Counted from the first letter of the stretch, positions 1 through 6,886 are shown. The stretch: DNA of 8,887 nucleotides from Candidatus Bipolaricaulota bacterium (GCA_027027485.1 JALVLL010000206.1:1-8887), one strand, 5' to 3'. Made by a program: numbers and translations. Notes: a model not told the origin generated them from the letters alone.

Positions 1-66
1 CGCGCGGGGTGTCAAAAGGTGATCGCGATCGAGGAGCGTCCCGTCCAGATCCAGGACGAGCAGCAT
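1..66 (-). CDS. HAD-superfamily hydrolase, N-terminal fragment (runs off left edge)
   Basis: Only the first 22 codons are in the window, starting at an ATG at 66. They contain the HAD motif I, DLDGTLLD, with the expected nucleophilic Asp at residue 6 and the acid/base Asp at residue 8. The continuation DRDHLLTPRA resembles the Cof-type HAD-IIB group, whose members often read DLDGTLLxxDHxxSPR. Family members dephosphorylate sugar phosphates, HMP-PP, phosphoglycerate derivatives and similar small cytosolic substrates, and the substrate cannot be chosen from this fragment. The start lies one base after the stop of the upstream permease, so it is almost certainly the next gene of the same operon. 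A weak GGGGAAG sequence inside the last permease codons may be its ribosome site. HAD assignment is firm; the Cof-like subgroup is an inference. Confidence 0.85.
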   Translation of the reverse strand, partial: MLLVLDLDGTLLDRDHLLTPRA

Positions 67-67
67 C

Positions 68-1747
68 CTACTTCCCCAGGCGGGAGAAACCCCTCTGCAA
101 CAACGACTTTACCACTATGTCCATCGAGATAATCGCTCCCAGCACCACGAGGATGATCACCGTCCCGTAGGCCGCCGCTATGGAGAGGGCGCCTATATCC
201 ACCTGGGAAAGCAGGGCCACGGTGACCAGGTACCATTTCGGCGAGACGACCATGACCACAGCGGAGATCGAGGTTATACAGGCAGCGAACATGTAAGCCA
301 TCCCCGCGATCAAGGCCGGTGACACCAGGGGAAGGACTATCCGGGTGAAGGTGCGGAAGAAACCGGCGCCGAGATCGGAGGAAGCCTCATCGATCACGGG
401 GTCAAGCTGCTGCAACATGGCCACGCCGTCGCGCACCACCACGGGCATCCGTTGTGAGATAAAGATCAGGATTATTATCGCGGCGGTACCGGTGAGCTGG
501 ATCGGCGGGGTATTGAAGGCCAATATGTACCCTATGCCGATCACAATGCCCGGGACCGCGAAATTGACCATCGCGAGGAAATCCATCAATCCCTGCAACA
601 TGATGCGCTTGCGGGTGACGATATAGGCTACGGTGATGCCCAGGAGGCCACCGATACCCGTGGCGATGGCGGCCAACTTGAGGCTGTTGCTCAGATACTG
701 GATCCCAACGGTGAAGACGTAACGGTAATTGTCCAAGGTGAGCGAATTATCGATCCCCCAGAGTTTCGTGAATGAGCCGAAGATCACCATGCCGTAAAAC
801 AGGAGGATGAAGGAGGAGAGTATGAACACCGTTCCGAACAGAAACCAACGCGCCCCACTCGAGACCCGGGGTGGTCCAGCTGTCGATGGCCGTCCGGTTA
901 CGGAGATATACGATTTGCGCGAGAGCCAGTAACGCTGCACCACAAAGGCCAGCACCGTGGGGACCAATAACACGATCGATAGAGTGGCCCCGAGCGGGAC
1001 ATCGTACATGCCCGTGATGGCCAGATAGATCTGGGTCGTCAGGACGGGAAACCTCCCCTGGATGATGATGGGGTTCCCGAAGTCCTCAAGGGACCTCGTG
1101 AACACAAGCAGCAAGGAACCGGCGATGCCCGGGGTCGCCAAGGGTAGCGTGACACGCAGGAACGTGCGCAGCTTAGAGGCCCCCAGGTCCAGGGCGGATT
1201 CCTCCAGGGCGGGGTCTATATTTCCCAGCACGCCCTCCATGATCAGGAAAGAGAGAGGGAAAAAGGCGAAGGTTTCGGTGAGGATCAGGCCCGGCAAACC
1301 GTAGATGTTCCACGAAATCCCAAAATATTTTCGCATAAAAAAGGTGATGAGGCCGTTGTGCCCCAGCAATAAAATGGCCGCCAGGGCCATGATAAACGGG
1401 GGCGAGATTATGGGGAGGGTCGCTATCCAACGGAAGACCCTCCTTCCCGGGATGTTAGCCCTCACGTCCGCAAACGCGAAGATGAAGCCAAGCAGTGTGG
1501 ATAGGCCCGCGACCAGCACCGCTACGATCAGGCTGTTAAGGAACGGCCGGATTACGTATCTGTGCCCCGAGAAGAACTCCAGGAAATATTGCGGGGTGAA
1601 GACCCCTTTGTAATAGAAGCTGTTCTGTAGGACCTTGAATAAGGGTAAGACCACGAAGAGGCCCAGAAAGCCCAGAATCAAAAGCACAACGAGGAGAAGA
1701 GCTGGGTCGTGGAACAGGAACTTCAGCTGGCGAAATCTCGCGCGCAA
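68..1747 (-). CDS. Fused two-domain ABC permease 2 (Fe3+/thiamine/organophosphate-type)
   Basis: This 559-residue inner-membrane protein carries two permease halves in one chain, as in FbpB, SfuB and ThiP. Each half has an EAA loop that docks on the ATPase: residues about 183-202 (EESALDLGASKLRTF with a following LP) and about 453-472 (DEASSDLGAGFFRTF with a following LP). Hydrophobic segments fill most of the rest, consistent with about 12 helices. The start is a TTG at 1747: the in-frame codons upstream reach a TAG without another start, and the paralogous permease at 4074-5744 begins at the same place in the alignment. The preceding site is poor (GGGATGGGG). Most residues match the paralog by eye, indicating duplication. 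It follows SBP2, separated by a strong hairpin, and is followed after one base by a HAD gene. No ATPase gene lies next to it, so it probably uses the ATPase at 3005-4084. Substrate unknown. Confidence 0.93.
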   Translation of the reverse strand: MRARFRQLKFLFHDPALLLVVLLILGFLGLFVVLPLFKVLQNSFYYKGVFTPQYFLEFFSGHRYVIRPFLNSLIVAVLVAGLSTLLGFIFAFADVRANIPGRRVFRWIATLPIISPPFIMALAAILLLGHNGLITFFMRKYFGISWNIYGLPGLILTETFAFFPLSFLIMEGVLGNIDPALEESALDLGASKLRTFLRVTLPLATPGIAGSLLLVFTRSLEDFGNPIIIQGRFPVLTTQIYLAITGMYDVPLGATLSIVLLVPTVLAFVVQRYWLSRKSYISVTGRPSTAGPPRVSSGARWFLFGTVFILSSFILLFYGMVIFGSFTKLWGIDNSLTLDNYRYVFTVGIQYLSNSLKLAAIATGIGGLLGITVAYIVTRKRIMLQGLMDFLAMVNFAVPGIVIGIGYILAFNTPPIQLTGTAAIIILIFISQRMPVVVRDGVAMLQQLDPVIDEASSDLGAGFFRTFTRIVLPLVSPALIAGMAYMFAACITSISAVVMVVSPKWYLVTVALLSQVDIGALSIAAAYGTVIILVVLGAIISMDIVVKSLLQRGFSRLGK

Positions 1748-1768
1748 CGTATCCCCATCCCGTATCTA

Positions 1769-1800
1769 AAGAGGGGGGCAACGGACGTTGCCCCCCTCTT
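1769..1800 (-). terminator. Strong intercistronic hairpin between SBP2 and permease 2
   Basis: An inverted repeat with 14 paired bases per arm (1769-1782 with 1787-1800) and a 4-nt loop lies between the SBP2 stop at 1819 and the permease TTG at 1747. Each arm has a run of six G or C. On the minus strand only a short T run (CTCTTTAGAT) follows, so it may be a leaky terminator, or a 3'-end stabiliser of the binding-protein mRNA like the REP elements between malE and malF. The same arrangement occurs after SBP1, which supports a real role. Confidence 0.7.
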
Positions 1801-1818
1801 CGAACGAAGCCTTTGGGC

Positions 1819-2841
1819 TCAATAACCCGTGATCTTTCTCCATTCCGCGATCAGCCTGTCGCGGTTCGCGGCGGCCCATCTGAAGTCGTAATCCACCAGC
1901 TTCTCCGGGGTGACCCCGGGCGGCCAATCCACCGAGGGGTTCAGGCCCACACGGTGGAATTGCTTGAAGAGCTCCTGGGCTTCGGCGGAAAGGAGCCAAT
2001 CGTAGAAGACCTTCGCCAGCTCGGGTTCGGGGCCGTTCTTGATCAGGGCCACACAATCGGTGGTGTAGCTCGTGCCTTCCTTGGGATAGGAGTAGACAAG
2101 GGGGTACCCCTGGGCGATGGCCGTAAGGGTATCGCTTATGTAGGTGATGCCCACCGCCGCCTCCCCCAGGCCCACCTTGGGGATGCAGCCGGGCCCGGAC
2201 TCGGTGTACTCCAGGATCTGCTTCGAAAGCTTGAGTTCGAATTCGAGGGCGTCCTTCTCGGCGGCCTTAAGGTCCTCGTTCTTCAGCTCGACGAACATGA
2301 ATATCAGGGTGGCGAGGCGCGCGTAACCCGTGCCCGAGGTGTAGGGGAAGGCCATGGAGAGCTTCCCTTTGAATTCAGGACGCAGCAGATCGAACCAGGA
2401 GGAAGGGGGATTGAGGCCGTGCTCCTCCAGGAAGTTTTTGTTGCTGACGAAGCACATGTAGTTGATGCCGAATCCGGTCCAGTAGCCGTCGGGGTCCTTA
2501 TACTTCGCGGGCATATACTGCCAGCCGAGCGATTCCTTGTACGGGGAGAACAAGCCCTCGCTGGCGGCGAGTATGTATGCCGCGGTGGGGCCGCCGAACC
2601 AGAGGCTGGCCTGGGGATTGGCCGCCTCCGCCCGGATCCGGGCGAGCATCTTCCCGGTGGAGAGCCGCACCCATACCACGTCTATATCGGGATGGGACTC
2701 CTCGAAGGCTTCCACGTACACCTTGACCTCTTGCTCGGGGAGCGAACTGTAGATATGGAGAACCTTCTTTTGGGCCACTGCCCCGAGCGCGAACAGGGAC
2801 ACCGTTAACACCACGAACAGAAAAAACCTGCCGCGTTTCAT
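1819..2841 (-). CDS. Periplasmic ABC substrate-binding protein SBP2 (COG1840/AfuA-like)
   Basis: This is a 340-residue extracytoplasmic receptor starting at ATG 2841. A GTG at 2853 in the same frame is rejected because it lies inside the ribosome site (AAGGGGGTGAT). The signal peptide has MKRGR, a hydrophobic stretch to about residue 21, and likely cleavage after AVA at residue 23. There is no lipobox Cys. Family marks are VLHIY near residue 27, LWFGGP at about 80-85, KDPDGYW near 115-121 and TSGTGY at 168-173. It resembles SBP1 over its whole length, ending in the same TGY-TGA, but has about ten extra residues around 183-195. The family binds Fe3+, organophosphates, aminoethylphosphonate or related ligands. 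The adjacent Tyr pair of ferric-binding proteins is absent, so the ligand is left open. A good promoter lies directly upstream and a hairpin follows before permease 2. Confidence 0.92.
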   Translation of the reverse strand: MKRGRFFLFVVLTVSLFALGAVAQKKVLHIYSSLPEQEVKVYVEAFEESHPDIDVVWVRLSTGKMLARIRAEAANPQASLWFGGPTAAYILAASEGLFSPYKESLGWQYMPAKYKDPDGYWTGFGINYMCFVSNKNFLEEHGLNPPSSWFDLLRPEFKGKLSMAFPYTSGTGYARLATLIFMFVELKNEDLKAAEKDALEFELKLSKQILEYTESGPGCIPKVGLGEAAVGITYISDTLTAIAQGYPLVYSYPKEGTSYTTDCVALIKNGPEPELAKVFYDWLLSAEAQELFKQFHRVGLNPSVDWPPGVTPEKLVDYDFRWAAANRDRLIAEWRKITGY

Positions 2842-2848
2842 CGAACAA

Positions 2849-2859
2849 ATCACCCCCTT
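2849..2859 (-). promoter_or_regulatory. Shine-Dalgarno of SBP2, decides the start
   Basis: On the minus strand this reads AAGGGGGTGAT, one mismatch from the perfect anti-SD complement AAGGAGGTGAT. It sits 7 nt ahead of the ATG at 2841. The alternative GTG start at 2853 lies within it and would have only a poor site of its own. Confidence 0.65.
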
Positions 2860-2871
2860 ATGGTTTCACCC

Positions 2872-2900
2872 AATATATAGGCGAAGGGTTTTCGAATCAA
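2872..2900 (-). promoter_or_regulatory. Probable sigma-70 promoter for SBP2-permease2-HAD
   Basis: On the minus strand a -35 box TTGATT (2895-2900) is followed after exactly 17 bases by a -10 box TATATT (2872-2877), which is 5 of 6 to consensus. The expected transcript start near 2865 gives a leader of roughly 24 nt holding the SBP2 ribosome site. It lies in the 163-bp gap between the ATPase and SBP2, which is clearly more AT-rich than the genes. It would let the second module be expressed apart from the first. Confidence 0.6.
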
Positions 2901-3004
2901 GGGATCGGGAAGTTCAAAACGTTTAGGGAAGAAAGATAGAAACGCCTATGCTATCCGAAGGTTTCCCTTGGGGAGTAACTTCATCGTTTGAAATGAAGAT
3001 ATTT

Positions 3005-4084
3005 TCACTCAAAAAGCAAGTGGATGCTCTGGCGGTGGAAGCGGATTCCCACCTTCTCCCCCTCGGACAGAAATCCCTTCTCTTGGGGGCTGAGGACCTC
3101 CACTTCCAGGGTCTCCCCCCACGGGAGGGCGAGCTTATAGGTCGCCAGCGATCCCGTGTAGTGGCCGAATACCACCGTGGCGGTAACGTCGCCTTCGCCC
3201 TCCTGCAGGACATCCACCGCCTCCGGCCGTATCACGGCCACCGCTTGCATTCCCGGCGTGAATCCCTCCACCCGCGGGATTTCAAGCCGGACACCCCCTT
3301 TGAGCTCGATTTCCAACCGGTTATCCTCGGCTTCCACCACCTTTACGGTGAGGAAGTTGGCCCGACCGATGAAGTCGGCGACGAAGCGATTCGCGGGATG
3401 GGCATAGATCTCATAGGGGGGCCCGATTTGCTGTAGCTTTCCCTCGTTCATCACCGCTATCCGATCGGAGATGGCCATGGCCTCGGCTTGATCGTGCGTG
3501 ACGTACACGCTCGTTATCCCGAGCTCCTTCTGAAGCTTCCTTATCTGCTCCCGGGTCTCCACCCGGAGCTTGGCGTCCAGGTTGGAAAGGGGCTCATCGA
3601 AGAGGAGGACCTGGGGCTCCACCACCAAAGCCCGCGCCAAGGCCACCCGTTGCTGTTGTCCCCCGGAGAGCTCCCGGGGATAGCGGCGTTCGAGGCCCTC
3701 CAGGTTCACCAGTTTCAGGACCTCCAGTACCCTGCGCCTCGTCTCCGCCCTGGGCAATCTCCGCACCTTGAGGCCGAAGGCCACGTTCTCGAAGACGGTC
3801 ATGTGGGGGAATAGCCCATACGATTGGAACACCGTCGCCGTGTTCCGCCTCTGGGGAGGAAGGTCCGTGACGTCCCTTCCCCCGATATAAACCTTGCCGG
3901 AATCCGGGATCTCGAATCCACCTATAAGCCTCAGGGTCGTCGTCTTCCCGCACCCGGAGGGTCCCAGCAAGGTCACCAACTCGCCCTTCTCCACCTCGAG
4001 ATCCAGGTTATCGACGGCCACTACGACATCTCCACGGCTGCGGAATGTCTTAGTGAGGCCCGAAAGCACCAATTCACCCGGCAC
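3005..4084 (-). CDS. ABC importer ATPase (FbpC/PotA type, with TOBE domain)
   Basis: This 359-residue cytoplasmic ATPase powers the importer. All motifs are intact: Walker A GPSGCGKTT (41-49), Q-loop Gln87 in VFQSYGLFPH, signature LSGGQ (139-143), Walker B VLLFDEP (159-165), D-loop SNLD (167-170) and H-loop His197. The C-terminal part from about residue 235 fits the regulatory/TOBE region of FbpC, PotA and CysA-type subunits, and the length is normal for them. The start is GTG 4084, with an excellent AGGAGGTGG site just upstream. It overlaps the end of permease 1 by 11 bases, so translation is probably coupled. It is the only ATPase gene in the window although two permease genes and three receptor genes are present, so sharing is likely. 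Its exact substrate class cannot be read from the ATPase alone. Confidence 0.96.
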   Translation of the reverse strand: MPGELVLSGLTKTFRSRGDVVVAVDNLDLEVEKGELVTLLGPSGCGKTTTLRLIGGFEIPDSGKVYIGGRDVTDLPPQRRNTATVFQSYGLFPHMTVFENVAFGLKVRRLPRAETRRRVLEVLKLVNLEGLERRYPRELSGGQQQRVALARALVVEPQVLLFDEPLSNLDAKLRVETREQIRKLQKELGITSVYVTHDQAEAMAISDRIAVMNEGKLQQIGPPYEIYAHPANRFVADFIGRANFLTVKVVEAEDNRLEIELKGGVRLEIPRVEGFTPGMQAVAVIRPEAVDVLQEGEGDVTATVVFGHYTGSLATYKLALPWGETLEVEVLSPQEKGFLSEGEKVGIRFHRQSIHLLFE

Positions 4085-5744
4085 GTTTCCACCTCCTGAG
4101 GATCAGTTTATCGATGATGTTATCGATCAGGAAGATCACCCCCAAGACCACCACGATGATCACCACCCCGTAGGCTGCGGCCTGGGAAAGATCCGCGTTA
4201 TCCACCTCATGTAGGAGGGCCACGGTGATGAGCTGCCATTGGGCCGAGACCACGAAGACCACCGCGGATATCGCGGTGACGCAACGCACGAAGATGTAAA
4301 CCATCCCGGAGACGAACGCCGGTGAGATTAGGGGGAGGATGATACGCCGGAAGGAGCCCCAGAACCCCGCTCCCAGGTCCACCGCGACCTCGTCGATGGC
4401 GGGGTCGACCTGCTGCAGCATAGCCACCGCTTCGCGGATCCCCACCGGCATCCGGCGGAAGATGAAGACCAGGGCGATGATGGCCGCGGTCCCGGTGAGT
4501 TGCAGCGGCGGTTTGTGGAAGGCGAGGATGTAGCCGATCCCCACGATGGTCCCGGGAATGGCAAAGTTGAGCATGGAAAGGAAGTCCATGAGGCCCCTCC
4601 CGGGGAACCGCCTCCTCGTGACGAGATAAGCGATGATCACCGCCAGGATCCCCCCAATAGGGGTCGCCATCCCCGCGATCTTGAGGGTGTCGAGGAGGTA
4701 GTCGAGGCCGGTGCTGAACACGTAGCGGAAGTTCTCCAGGGTGAGGGTGTTGTCCAGGCCCCACATGCGCGTGAACGATCCGTAGAAGACGAGGCCGTAG
4801 AAGAGGAGGATGATCCCCGACAGCACACACAAAACCCCGAAAAGCCCCCACTTGAGTCCCGGGGTGGTGGCCTTGAGGGAGGAGGGGGTGGGGCGGCCGG
4901 TGACGGTGACGTAGGAGCGACGTGACACCCAGTACCGCTGGAAGACGAACGCAAGCAGCGTGGGCACGAGGAGGATCACCGAGAGCGTCGCCGCCAAAGG
5001 CAGGTTATACATCCCCGTCACCGCCAAGTAAGCCTGGGTGGTGAGCACCGGGTAGTGGCCCTGGATGACGATGGGGTTCCCGAAGTCCTCCAGCGACCGG
5101 ATGAAGACGAGGAGCAATGCCGAGGCGATCCCCGGGGTCGCCAGGGGCAGGGTGACCTTGAAGAAGGTCCTGAGCCGCGAGGCCCCGAGGTCCAGCGCCG
5201 ACTCCTCCAGCGCCGGATCGATCCCCGAGAGCACCCCCTCCAGCGTCATGAACGCCAGCGGGAAGTAGGCCAGGGTCTCGGTGAGGACCAACCCCGGGAG
5301 GCCGTAGATGTCCCAATCGATCCCGAAGCGGGTCCTCAAAAACTCCGTGATAAGGCCGTGGTTTCCCAGAAGGAGGATGGCCGCGAGAGCTATGAGGAAA
5401 GGCGGCGAGATGATGGGGAAGGTGGCGATCACCCTGAAGAGGGATTTCCCCGGGATATCGGTCCGGGTCACGGCGTAGGCGAACACGAATCCGATGGTGG
5501 TCCCGAGCAATGCCACCAATCCACCCACGGTGAGGGAGTTCAAGAACGGCCTGATCAGGTACCGCCGCTGGAAGAACTGGAGGAAGTATTTGGGGTTGAA
5601 CTCCCCGCGGTAGAAGAGGCTCGTGGTGAGGACCTTCACCAGGGGATAAACGATGAAGAGCGCGAGCAGGGAGAATATGAGCGCCACCAGAAAGAGGAGG
5701 AAGGGATCGTGGACGAGGCGCCTCAGCTCCCTGTATCTCTCCAT
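4074..5744 (-). CDS. Fused two-domain ABC permease 1 (Fe3+/thiamine/organophosphate-type)
   Basis: This is a 556-residue inner-membrane permease with two fused halves. EAA loops that contact the ATPase are at about 181-200 (ESALDLGASRLRTFFKVTLP) and 451-471 (DEVAVDLGAGFWGSFRRIIL followed by P). Hydrophobic segments throughout suggest about 12 helices. Fused chains of this length are typical of FbpB, SfuB and ThiP. It starts at ATG 5744, matching the paralogous permease at 68-1747, but no Shine-Dalgarno is visible: the preceding bases read AATCCCACCACCC. It follows SBP1 across a hairpin with a T run, and its 3' end overlaps the ATPase gene by 11 bases. It is the natural partner of SBP1 and of the ATPase. 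Because ThiP has this same fused design, it could also accept the orphan ThiB encoded upstream; that is inference. Confidence 0.94.
   Translation of the reverse strand: MERYRELRRLVHDPFLLFLVALIFSLLALFIVYPLVKVLTTSLFYRGEFNPKYFLQFFQRRYLIRPFLNSLTVGGLVALLGTTIGFVFAYAVTRTDIPGKSLFRVIATFPIISPPFLIALAAILLLGNHGLITEFLRTRFGIDWDIYGLPGLVLTETLAYFPLAFMTLEGVLSGIDPALEESALDLGASRLRTFFKVTLPLATPGIASALLLVFIRSLEDFGNPIVIQGHYPVLTTQAYLAVTGMYNLPLAATLSVILLVPTLLAFVFQRYWVSRRSYVTVTGRPTPSSLKATTPGLKWGLFGVLCVLSGIILLFYGLVFYGSFTRMWGLDNTLTLENFRYVFSTGLDYLLDTLKIAGMATPIGGILAVIIAYLVTRRRFPGRGLMDFLSMLNFAIPGTIVGIGYILAFHKPPLQLTGTAAIIALVFIFRRMPVGIREAVAMLQQVDPAIDEVAVDLGAGFWGSFRRIILPLISPAFVSGMVYIFVRCVTAISAVVFVVSAQWQLITVALLHEVDNADLSQAAAYGVVIIVVVLGVIFLIDNIIDKLILRRWKRAG
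4089..4097 (-). promoter_or_regulatory. Strong Shine-Dalgarno of the ATPase gene
   Basis: The minus strand reads AGGAGGTGG, with the AGGAGG core 7 nt ahead of the GTG at 4084. It lies inside the last codons of permease 1 and fixes the GTG start of the ATPase. It is much better than the sites seen at either permease gene. Confidence 0.75.
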
Positions 5745-5761
5745 GGGTGGTGGGATTCTAA

Positions 5762-5792
5762 TTAAAAAGCGGGGGGCCTTCCGCCCCCCGCT
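5762..5792 (-). terminator. Intrinsic terminator/attenuator between SBP1 and permease 1
   Basis: An inverted repeat with 10 paired bases per arm (5768-5777 with 5783-5792) and a 5-nt loop is followed on the minus strand by TTTTTAAT, a proper T run. It lies between the SBP1 stop at 5811 and the permease ATG at 5744. It looks like a true Rho-independent terminator. As the permease and ATPase have no other visible promoter, it is probably leaky and sets the receptor in excess over the membrane parts. Confidence 0.75.
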
Positions 5793-5810
5793 CGAGTTCC
5801 TTTTGCGGTC

Positions 5811-6803
5811 TCAATAGCCGGTGACCTCGCGCCAGCGCTCGATCAGGCGGTCGCGGTTCTGCGCCGCCCAGAGGGCGTCGTAATCGACCAGCGGCAGCTG
5901 GTCGGCGGTGACGAGCCCCTCGGCCAGCTCCGCCTCGGGGTTCAGCGGCAACCGGTACCACTTCTTGAACAGGGACTGGGCCTCAGCTGAGAGCATCCAG
6001 TCGTAGAAGATCTTCGCGAGCTCGAGCTCCGGGCCGCCCTTGAGGAGCGCCATACCGCCCACCTCGTAACCGGTGCCTTCCTTGGGGAAGGATAGGACCA
6101 CGGGATACCCCTTGGCGATGCCCTTGGCGATGATGTCATGGGCGAAGGCGATGCCGCCCGCCACCTCCCCCAGGCCCACCTCGGTCACACAGGCCGAACC
6201 GGCCCTGGTGTAGTGGTGGATCTGTTCGGAGAGCTTTTTCTCGAACTCCAGGGCCTTGTCCTCGCCCATGAGGAAAACGAGGGTGGCGAGCCGGGTATAG
6301 CCGGTCCCGGAGGTGTAGGGATAGGCCATGGAGAGCTCGCCCTTAAACACCGGGTCGAGGAGGTCGTACCAGGAGTCCGGGGGCTCGATGCCGTGCTTTT
6401 CCAGGAAGTCCTTGTTGGTCACGAACCCGATGAACCCCAGGTAGATACCGACCCAGTAACCTTCGGGGTCCTTGAACTTCTTGTCCAGATACTGCCAGCC
6501 CAGGGACTCGGTGTAGGGCTCGAGGAGCCCGTCCATCTTGGCGACGATGTAGGTGTCGCTCGGGCCGCCAAACCAGAGGCTGGCCTGGGGCTTCCCGGCC
6601 TCGGCGCGGAGACGGGCCAACACCTCACCGGCGGAGAGCCGTACCCACTGCACGTCGATGTCCGGATGCGTTGCCTCGAAGGCCTCGATGTAGATCTTCG
6701 CCTCGTCCACATCCAGGGCGGTGTAGACGTGGAGGACCTTCTTCTCCGCCAAGCTCACCAAAGCAATCCCCAAAAGGAGAACACTCACGATTACCTTCTT
6801 CAT
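5811..6803 (-). CDS. Periplasmic ABC substrate-binding protein SBP1 (COG1840/AfuA-like)
   Basis: This 330-residue receptor starts at ATG 6803 behind a clear AAGGAGGG site. The signal peptide has MKK, a hydrophobic core, and likely cleavage after VSLA at residue 19; there is no lipobox, so it should be free in the periplasm. Landmarks are VLHVYTAL (23-30), VRLSAGEVLARLRAEA (54-69), LWFGGP (76-81), KDPEGYW (111-117) and TSGTGY (164-169). It is paralogous to SBP2 throughout. Relatives bind Fe3+, phosphorylated sugars, phosphonates or glycerol-phosphate type ligands. The neighbouring Tyr-Tyr pair that coordinates iron in FbpA is not present anywhere in the chain, which argues against a classical ferric receptor. 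It is followed by a terminator-like hairpin and then permease 1, its likely partner. Ligand unknown. Confidence 0.93.
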   Translation of the reverse strand: MKKVIVSVLLLGIALVSLAEKKVLHVYTALDVDEAKIYIEAFEATHPDIDVQWVRLSAGEVLARLRAEAGKPQASLWFGGPSDTYIVAKMDGLLEPYTESLGWQYLDKKFKDPEGYWVGIYLGFIGFVTNKDFLEKHGIEPPDSWYDLLDPVFKGELSMAYPYTSGTGYTRLATLVFLMGEDKALEFEKKLSEQIHHYTRAGSACVTEVGLGEVAGGIAFAHDIIAKGIAKGYPVVLSFPKEGTGYEVGGMALLKGGPELELAKIFYDWMLSAEAQSLFKKWYRLPLNPEAELAEGLVTADQLPLVDYDALWAAQNRDRLIERWREVTGY

Positions 6804-6856
6804 ACGAACTCCCTCCTTTCGTTTGGGATGAAAGGCTTTCTTCCTGCGGAACTCAC
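6800..6856 (-). CDS. Possible 18-residue leader ORF coupled to SBP1
   Basis: A GTG-started frame of 18 codons ends in a TGA that overlaps the SBP1 ATG as ATGA. AAAAGG lies 7 nt upstream, and a GAGGAGGTGAG sequence overlaps its start. The peptide shows no recognisable motif and no run of one amino acid that would suggest attenuation. The GAGGAGG could instead be a ribosome standby site for SBP1. This is a weak candidate listed only because the overlap is exact. Confidence 0.15.
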   Translation of the reverse strand: MSSAGRKPFIPNERREFV

Positions 6857-6886
6857 CTCCTCACCTTTTCAACGTTTGCATTCGCT

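Noticed and set aside
1813..2808. Long plus-strand open frame opposite SBP2
   Set aside because: It is antisense to a well-supported receptor gene, rich in Gly, Arg, Glu and His as expected from reading high-GC codons backwards, and shows no family motif.
2842..2853. GTG start of SBP2 at 2853
   Set aside because: It lies within the Shine-Dalgarno of the ATG at 2841 and would add only four residues ahead of a normal signal peptide.
5055..5765. Plus-strand 236-residue open frame opposite permease 1
   Set aside because: It has a very skewed Glu/Arg/Gly composition, lies entirely antisense to a permease with clear EAA loops, and has no recognisable domain.
3005..6803. Firm annotation as a ferric iron importer
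   Set aside because: The ATPase and permease types are shared by iron, thiamine and organophosphate systems, and the receptors lack the adjacent tyrosines of ferric-binding proteins.
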